NCBI GenBank assembly: GCA_015501595.1
Contig: JADNRX010000106.1
Location: forward strand, 62,001 to 126,000
Source of the DNA: Hymenopellis radicata
Taxonomy: Eukaryota; Basidiomycota; Agaricomycetes; Agaricales; Physalacriaceae
DNA: 64,000 nt
Direction of reading: 5' to 3'
This document shows, piece after piece, positions 58,340 through 64,000 of this stretch. Position numbers and translations under genes: made by a program. Under the pieces are notes generated by a model. It made no database searches. It was not told the DNA's origin and worked only from the letters and a program-made list of their open reading frames with translations. The first letter of the stretch is position 1. Each line of letters begins with the position of its first letter.

Positions 58340-59018
58340 ATGTTCGCACCACTTGCGTTCTTCTCCCTCTCTCTAGCTTCAGCTTTCGCTTTTCCACTTT
58401 CTATGCGCCAGGTCGCTATAGAGGGGAAACACGTAGGCCAAGGTTAGCGTTCTTGCCTTGATTCGTTGACGCGATCTGATGATCATGTTAAACAGCTACC
58501 TGGTTCAACGCCTCTCTTGGGGCATGTGGCATTACGAACACGGATGAAGACATGATTGCTGCAGTGACCATGGGTATATATGATGCATACCCGTACGTTT
58601 CTCGCTGCGCTTGTACTGCAAATCCCGGAGTCTTATCTATTGCTCAGAGGTGCAACCGCAAACTCTAACGACAATCCCATATGCAAGCGGTTCATCCAGG
58701 CATCATGTACGTCCCTCGGTCCTCGTCTCACATGTGCGCCGCTTTCTTACCATATCAACCACAGATACCGACGCAGAAACCGGTCAAGTGAACAAGGTCA
58801 AAGTCAGAGTCACCGACCGATGTGCGAGTGTCCCAGACTGCCAGCCACCGTTTACCTACAATGTCGATTTCACGCCTGCCGCGTTTCAAAAGCTCGCACC
58901 GCTTTCACTGGGTCGGCTTGACAACCTTCACTGGGAGTTTGTCGGTGAAGGAGAGGAGGGTGACGCGGGAGAAGCAGGGGACAGTGACGAGACTGACGAT
59001 ACTGATGAAGAGACTTGA
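58340..59018 (+). CDS. Secreted DPBB (RlpA/expansin-like) protein
   Basis: The signal peptide is MFAPLAFFSLSLASAFAFPL. The double-psi beta-barrel blocks are GQATWFNASLGACGITNTDE and DMIAAVTMGIYDAYP, then GATANSNDNPICKRFIQASY, KVKVRVTDRCASVPDCQPPF, and TYNVDFTPAAFQKLAPLSLG, RLDNLHWEF. The Cys pattern and the RVTDRC core match the RlpA-like/barwin group of fungal small secreted proteins. The C-terminal tail is highly acidic (DSDETDDTDEET), unusual for the group. Four exons. Roles proposed for relatives include loosening of cell-wall polymers; none is shown here. Confidence 0.85.
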
Positions 59019-59392
59019 GAAACTTGGACTCTGAGTGCCATTGTATGATTACTGTATCTGCTTTCTATTTGAGCGCCACATATTGCCGGACTTTCGGCGG
59101 GATGCGTGGGAACCTATTCGGGCTGTGCTGATCGAATCCATTGTTACCTCCGTCTACCCGTTGACCCAGTGTACAATGCTGTTGCAGAACAAACTCCTCT
59201 GAGCGCGGTGTTTTGTCTGCCGATATGACTTTGCATTATTTTCAATCGCCGGAATAGCCTGGAGCCACCGCCAAAAGGTCACTCCGAGCCCGGGACCGTA
59301 TGCGATGAGCTTACGATGCTTACTCGTCTTTGCGATTCTTCTTCTTTCTCACCACCACCGCCACCATCCTTTCCACTGCCTCGTCAGGTATC
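59019..59392. other. Intergenic interval
   Basis: About 370 bp with the presumed promoter of the hydrolase gene. Nothing else recognised. The hydrolase frame is open upstream to 59330. Confidence 0.4.
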
Positions 59393-62300
59393 ATGGTTAA
59401 TCTGACCGCAGAGGCCAGTCTCTTGGTCGGCCCAGTGGTCTTTGGGACGTTGGTCAAGCACTATTTCGAGCGGTTCAAGAAGGACAAATATCACACCACG
59501 CAGTTGAGGCGCGACGAGCTCCTGTATGACGAAATATTCAATTTGGCCAAGGTGCGTTGATCATATATGCGTGCCCGACGCGCGCCCTCACGATGAGCAC
59601 AGAAATTCATGGAAATAGCGACCAAGTACGTTGAAGCTACGTGAATGCTGAAAATTGGTACTGATCCTGATCCATAGTCATACTGTGGAAGAACTTCAAG
59701 GTACGACATACGACGAGATACGGTCCACCTCGATAACTGTGACATAGCTCTCGGAAACACTCGCACTCCTTCTCCGCCATGGGTGAACGTGATTCGAGTC
59801 CTAGTGCCCATGTCCTGCTGCGACGAGGCCGCTAAATTGCTTACCAAGGCCTTGGGTGGCGAAGAGGTCGCAAGGAGAATGGTCGGCGGGGTGAAATGGT
59901 GGCAAGTACGGGGTCTTGATGGGTGCGTGATTCCTATTCATATCTGATTGAATACTCAGATGCTCATATAGAGTTGATGGGCAGTGGATCAACGCGAAGA
60001 AGGACTGGAAGGATGCGAAACAGCGATATGAGATGCGGGAAAAGGCTGGCGATCCAACGCCAGAGGATAGTGCCCAGCCCGCCGAATATGAGCAAGATAT
60101 GGACGATATGAGGTGTATACTCTACTTCCACGGTGGTACGTTCTGCAAACACATGTCCTTTAACGGCGTAATGAGGTTTACGCAGGCGGGTATTTCATGG
60201 GAAGCGTTGATCAAGAGCGTTACAGCATTCAGCGGCACGCTCGCAAGATTAATGGTCGCGTCTTTGGTCAGTACTTCTTGCGACGCCCCCGGTCTACATT
60301 CTAACATTTCGTTTAGCGGTCAATTATCGACTAGCGCCTCAATATCCATTTCCTTGTGCACTCCAGGATGTCCTAGCTTCATGTAAGAAACTATTGAATT
60401 GTGTTACACCGCGCTTACGGGTATCATAGATCTCTATCTCATCAACCCGCCCCCAGAAGCCAAGCATCGTCCTGTTAAACCATCCCAGATCATAATAGCC
60501 GGTGATTCAGCGGGTGGTGGTCTCTCTTTAGCACTACTACAAGTCATCAGAGATTTAGGTCTACCTGCACCTGCTGGCGGTGTTTTGATCTCACCATGGA
60601 GCGAGTAGGTGATCTCTTCTGTACTCGGTTGATCCGTTCTTTGACCGTCCACCCGCAGTTTAACACATTCGTTCCCGAGTGTGCACCTCAGTACCGACAC
60701 CGATGTCGTCCCCCCGTGTGGTATGTCGCTATGGAAGCCCAGTCCGCTGTGGCCACCGCCTTCGGACGAGATGACGAAGCGGGTGCACTCGTCTTTACGC
60801 GCACGGATTCGGCAGACTTTGAAAATGGATCATCACTCTGGGGATGCTGCGTGCATGAAGCGCGCCTCATCAGCGACACTAAAGTCTCGTTTGCCTGCTG
60901 ACATTGGCGCGACTATAACCCCTCCGTCTGTTGATTCTCCTGATTACGAACCGCTCACACTTCAGACGGACAGTGGGGAGACTTTAACACTCATTCAGCA
61001 AGGACATATGTATACGCCAAACCGTCTCTTGAATCATCGTAGGTGTCCTTTACGTTCGGGAATATTTTGTTCATATTTTATCTTTCTTTTCCAGCCCTCG
61101 TAAGCCCGGCTCTGTCGTACTTGGGCGGTTTGCCACCTTTACTGTTTATTGTGAGCGACAAAGAAGTCCTACGAGATGAGATACTTTACAGGTGCGTAAG
61201 AGATCTTTCTACCGGCCAACCCCCATCTGACACGCTATAATAGTGCACACAAAGCCGCGCATCCTGAGAAGTACCCGATACAAGACAGGATCCGGGATAT
61301 GTACCCTGTACTGGAAGGTATCGAATCGCGGTATCAGGCGACATCTGTGCATTTACAGGTATATGATGGTGAGCTTCGTTCTTTACGCTTTGCAGTCTGT
61401 TAAGCTTTGACTACTAGATACTGCACACATCCTACCTGTCTTGTTTTCCCCAACAACGCCCGCCAAGTTCTGTTTTCGCGCCATTGCCTCGTTCTGCAAA
61501 CATGTAACCGGCTTTTACCAACAGTCGACATCACCTACTACACTCCAAGTACCTCTCAGCCGCAGCCGATCGTGGAGTTTCTCTTCAGACTCGAATTCAT
61601 CAACATCACAACCAACGACTCAAATCACCACTTCACCACCGTCAGAAATGACAGAAGAGGAAAGACTGAAATCTCCACGTATTGCCGGTGAGACTCTACC
61701 GGAAAAGCCTACCGATCAACGCATGTCGCTGAGAAGTCTGTCGCAAAAGATTGCAGCACTGTCACGACGGGACGCGTCGTCTTCGCCGTTACGTTCTGGG
61801 ACGGATTCCATGGGGCAGAAATCGCCTGAGGGGCGTAATTCAAAGACGCGCTCAAAGACGACGCTAGCTTCATCTGAGCGATATGCTGGCGAAGCGAGTG
61901 TGTACCATGAAGGCTATGTTAGTTCCTTCGTGATCTGTAACCGGCCAGCGATACTCACGTCTATACTTACAGGAATCTGGTTCTTGGGACGGGAAGATGA
62001 TACGGGAGCGCGTATCGACAAAGGGCGTCGTTCGGCCATTGGAACCAGAAGACCAACTCGCGGCGACGACGTATCCTCCCGAACTCCTGGGCACGATATC
62101 CGAACTATTACTGCGCCGTCTCATCGATGCCGTCCAGCGGCACGAGAAGAAGTTTGCGCATGCCATTAAAGACATCGAGAAACAGCGCCGGCAGACTATC
62201 CGCCGGGCGGCTCAGGATATCGAGAGGAACATGGGTCTCTTGCAGAGTACGCTTCAGCAGGGCACGGAGGGTCATTCAGCGAGCGGGATGGGGATCAAGG

Positions 62301-62545
62301 AGGGGCTGATACCGTCGGCAGGGAGCTGGAGCTGGGCGTGGGCCATAGATGGGCATGAGACTCCGCCGCCGAGCAGTATTGTGTCGCGGAGGGATACGGA
62401 GGAGGCGAGGAGATTGGCGAAGATTGCGGATCTGGGGGTGTTTCAGCAGGATGGGAATCGGTCACAGTTGGGGAATAGTCTGTGGTCGACGATGGTTGAT
62501 TTTTTGACGAGAGTTGGGGCGCGGGAGCATGAAGCGGAGGCATAG
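59393..62545 (+). CDS. HSL-type alpha/beta hydrolase with long C-terminal extension
   Basis: Starts [20 protein letters not shown]. Conserved blocks: [20 protein letters not shown] and [12 protein letters not shown]; the oxyanion motif [20 protein letters not shown] rebuilt across an intron; [20 protein letters not shown]; the nucleophile elbow [24 protein letters not shown]; then [17 protein letters not shown] (acid) and [13 protein letters not shown] (His). The hydrolase core ends near 61515. It is followed by a tail of roughly 300 residues: Ser-rich, then a helical, coiled-coil-like part ([40 protein letters not shown]). More than ten exons, all GT-AG as far as checked. Likely a membrane-associated esterase or lipase; substrate unknown. 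Confidence 0.82.
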
Positions 62546-62911
62546 ATGTGTACGTTACGTAGCCTTCTTACAGTAATTCGTTGTTGGTACTAGATGTTGT
62601 ACTTTATGGCGTCTTGTCTTTATCATACAATAATTCGTTTACGTTTTTCGACAGGTGTTATTTTTATCGAAGTGGAAACACACACTCACGATTATTGGCA
62701 GGACACAAACAACATGTTGGTCGAGACATTTCTTACATGAAGACTCATGTTCCTTAACCATCACTTGCGTCGGGCAACGATTCTTCCGCTTCAATTCGAC
62801 CTCCTCTACCCGAATAACAACAGTCCCCTCTGGAGTCACCAACCAGCACTTTTCCGTTGGTCCCAATGGCGAGAGTGTTGCTGACTACAGCTTCGCGTCC
62901 GAGGCGCTGGC
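62546..62911. other. Interval before the kinase gene
   Basis: About 365 bp. An open frame from 62702 (SVGPNGESVADYSFASEALA) may be a 5' exon of the kinase, whose true start I cannot fix. Confidence 0.4.
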
Positions 62912-64000
62912 ATGCCTGCGTCGCAGGACTACGGTTGGGCGCGACTGGACTTTGGGCAGAAAATAGGTCGAAGTGAAAGGTATACCATCGAACGTAAATT
63001 AGGTTGGGGGATGCACTCGAGCACCTGGCTCGCTCGGGATACTCTAGCCACCAAGTTCGTCGCCGTCAAGGTCTTGACAGGCTATTGGACAGATATGTGT
63101 CGACAGGGCGTTGGTAGGGAGCCTGAGATGTTGCGCCATTTGGAAGAACTTCAAGGGGAAACGCCTACGCCACACTGCATGCGTCTTTTTAGAAGTCTTC
63201 GACCTTCCCGGCAAGAGTACGGCTGAGGGCGACCACATCTGCTTTGTTACCCCCGTTTATAGCGGCGACTTCGGGTCCTTCTCGTACCCTTACGTGCGTG
63301 CTAAGCAGCACATCCCTCTTCTCGTCATTAAACGTGTTCTGTTGCACACGTTGCGTGGTCTTGCCTATACCCATGCTAATGATCTCGTTCATGCCGACAT
63401 CAAGCGGGATAACATCTTCATTGACACGGGCATCACAAACAAGAAATCGAGGACTTTCTAGTCAAGAATCCACCCCAACGACACGACCCGGAGATGTCTG
63501 AAGAGGGCATCGTCCAATCTGCCGTCTCTCAGAAATTTCCGCCCATATCCATGGAAGATGCTGCCAAAGCCACATATCTGCTTGCTGACTTTGGTTGTGG
63601 TCAGTCATCACCGCCTGTTTTTGGACCATATTCTTACAGTCAGGCATTGCAGCGCAAGCGTCGATCGTGCATTCAAACCATACGATCATTGTCGTTGCAT
63701 TCCGCCCACCCGAGGTCTTTCTGAAGGCCCGGTGGGACACACCGGCTGATATCTGGGCGTTTGGTTGTCAGGTGAGTTCTATCTTCTTATCATACAAGTC
63801 GCACCTGAACATGCAACATCCTAGATTTTTGAATTGCTAACGGGGGTGTCACTCTTTACGTTCGAAGCGAAGGAGGAGGTCCAACTGTCCGAGGTCGGAT
63901 TCATGCTATATCAGATGTCTACTGTTACCGGCGACAGGTTCGAACCAGAATTCCTCAAGAAATGTTCAGAGGCATCGGATTTCTTTGAGCCGGATGGTCA
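62912..64000 (+). CDS. SRPK-like serine/threonine protein kinase (partial, runs off the window)
   Basis: Kinase subdomains in order: GRSERYTIERKLGWGMHSST (glycine loop) and WLARDTLATKFVAVKVLTGY (Lys). After introns come FLEVFDLPGKSTAEGDHICF, PLLVIKRVLLHTLRGLAYTH, and the catalytic loop NDLVHADIKRDNIF. The spacer-like insert (MSEEGIVQSAVSQKFPPISM) precedes YLLADFGC (metal-binding DFG), then FRPPEVFLKARWDTPADIWA, FGCQIFELLTGVSLFTFEAK. The split kinase lobe, HADIKxDN and RPPEV are typical of fungal SRPKs, which phosphorylate SR-type splicing factors. The catalytic Asp and Lys are present. Start provisional; 3' end outside the window. Confidence 0.82.

Overview
The window is nuclear DNA from a filamentous basidiomycete, most likely an Agaricomycete saprotroph. 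Genes are split by many short introns (about 45-60 nt). Several families typical of mushroom-forming fungi are present: DUF4470/TPR, DUF6593, an SRPK-like kinase, and an F-box relic. The secreted set (heme-thiolate peroxygenase, AA9 copper monooxygenase, type-B carboxylesterase, DPBB protein) points to life on plant debris. I saw no tRNA, rRNA, CRISPR or prokaryotic-style operon.

Layout. 0-8.4 kb: DUF4470/TPR gene (-), FAD monooxygenase (+), secreted carboxylesterase (-). 8.8-13 kb: VPS39 (-), whose 3' end is duplicated downstream with an inverted piece of its own 5' coding region between the copies. 13.3-18.5 kb: SEC9 (+), an uncharacterised Ser/Arg-rich gene (+), a decayed F-box gene (-). 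19-25.5 kb: ankyrin-repeat gene (-) and MEX67 (-). 26-35 kb: peroxygenase (-), GH71 relic (+), an uncharacterised acidic-protein gene (+), and a large uncharacterised gene (-) whose C-terminus looks HicA-like. 35-42 kb: DUF6593 gene and a complete Ty1/copia retrotransposon with two small TIR elements nested in its 5' LTR. 42-48 kb: AA9 LPMO, DUF1295 membrane protein, small secreted protein, LINE relic. 48.7-64 kb: AT-hook/SANT-like regulator, a protein with three RERGLxPP repeats, SYM1/MPV17, an uncharacterised gene, MDR oxidoreductase, DPBB secreted protein, HSL-type hydrolase with a long tail, and the start of an SRPK-like kinase.

There are no obvious co-functional clusters. VPS39, SEC9, MEX67 and SYM1 are single housekeeping genes (vacuolar tethering, exocytosis, mRNA export, mitochondrial inner membrane) scattered among secreted-enzyme and lineage-specific genes. 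The best structural story is the retrotransposon. Its two LTRs look identical after two nested insertions (416 and 253 bp plus their target duplications) are subtracted, and the lengths agree to the base. A second theme is that four or five reading-frame breaks all sit in short homopolymers and all look like one missing base, so assembly error should be excluded before calling pseudogenes.
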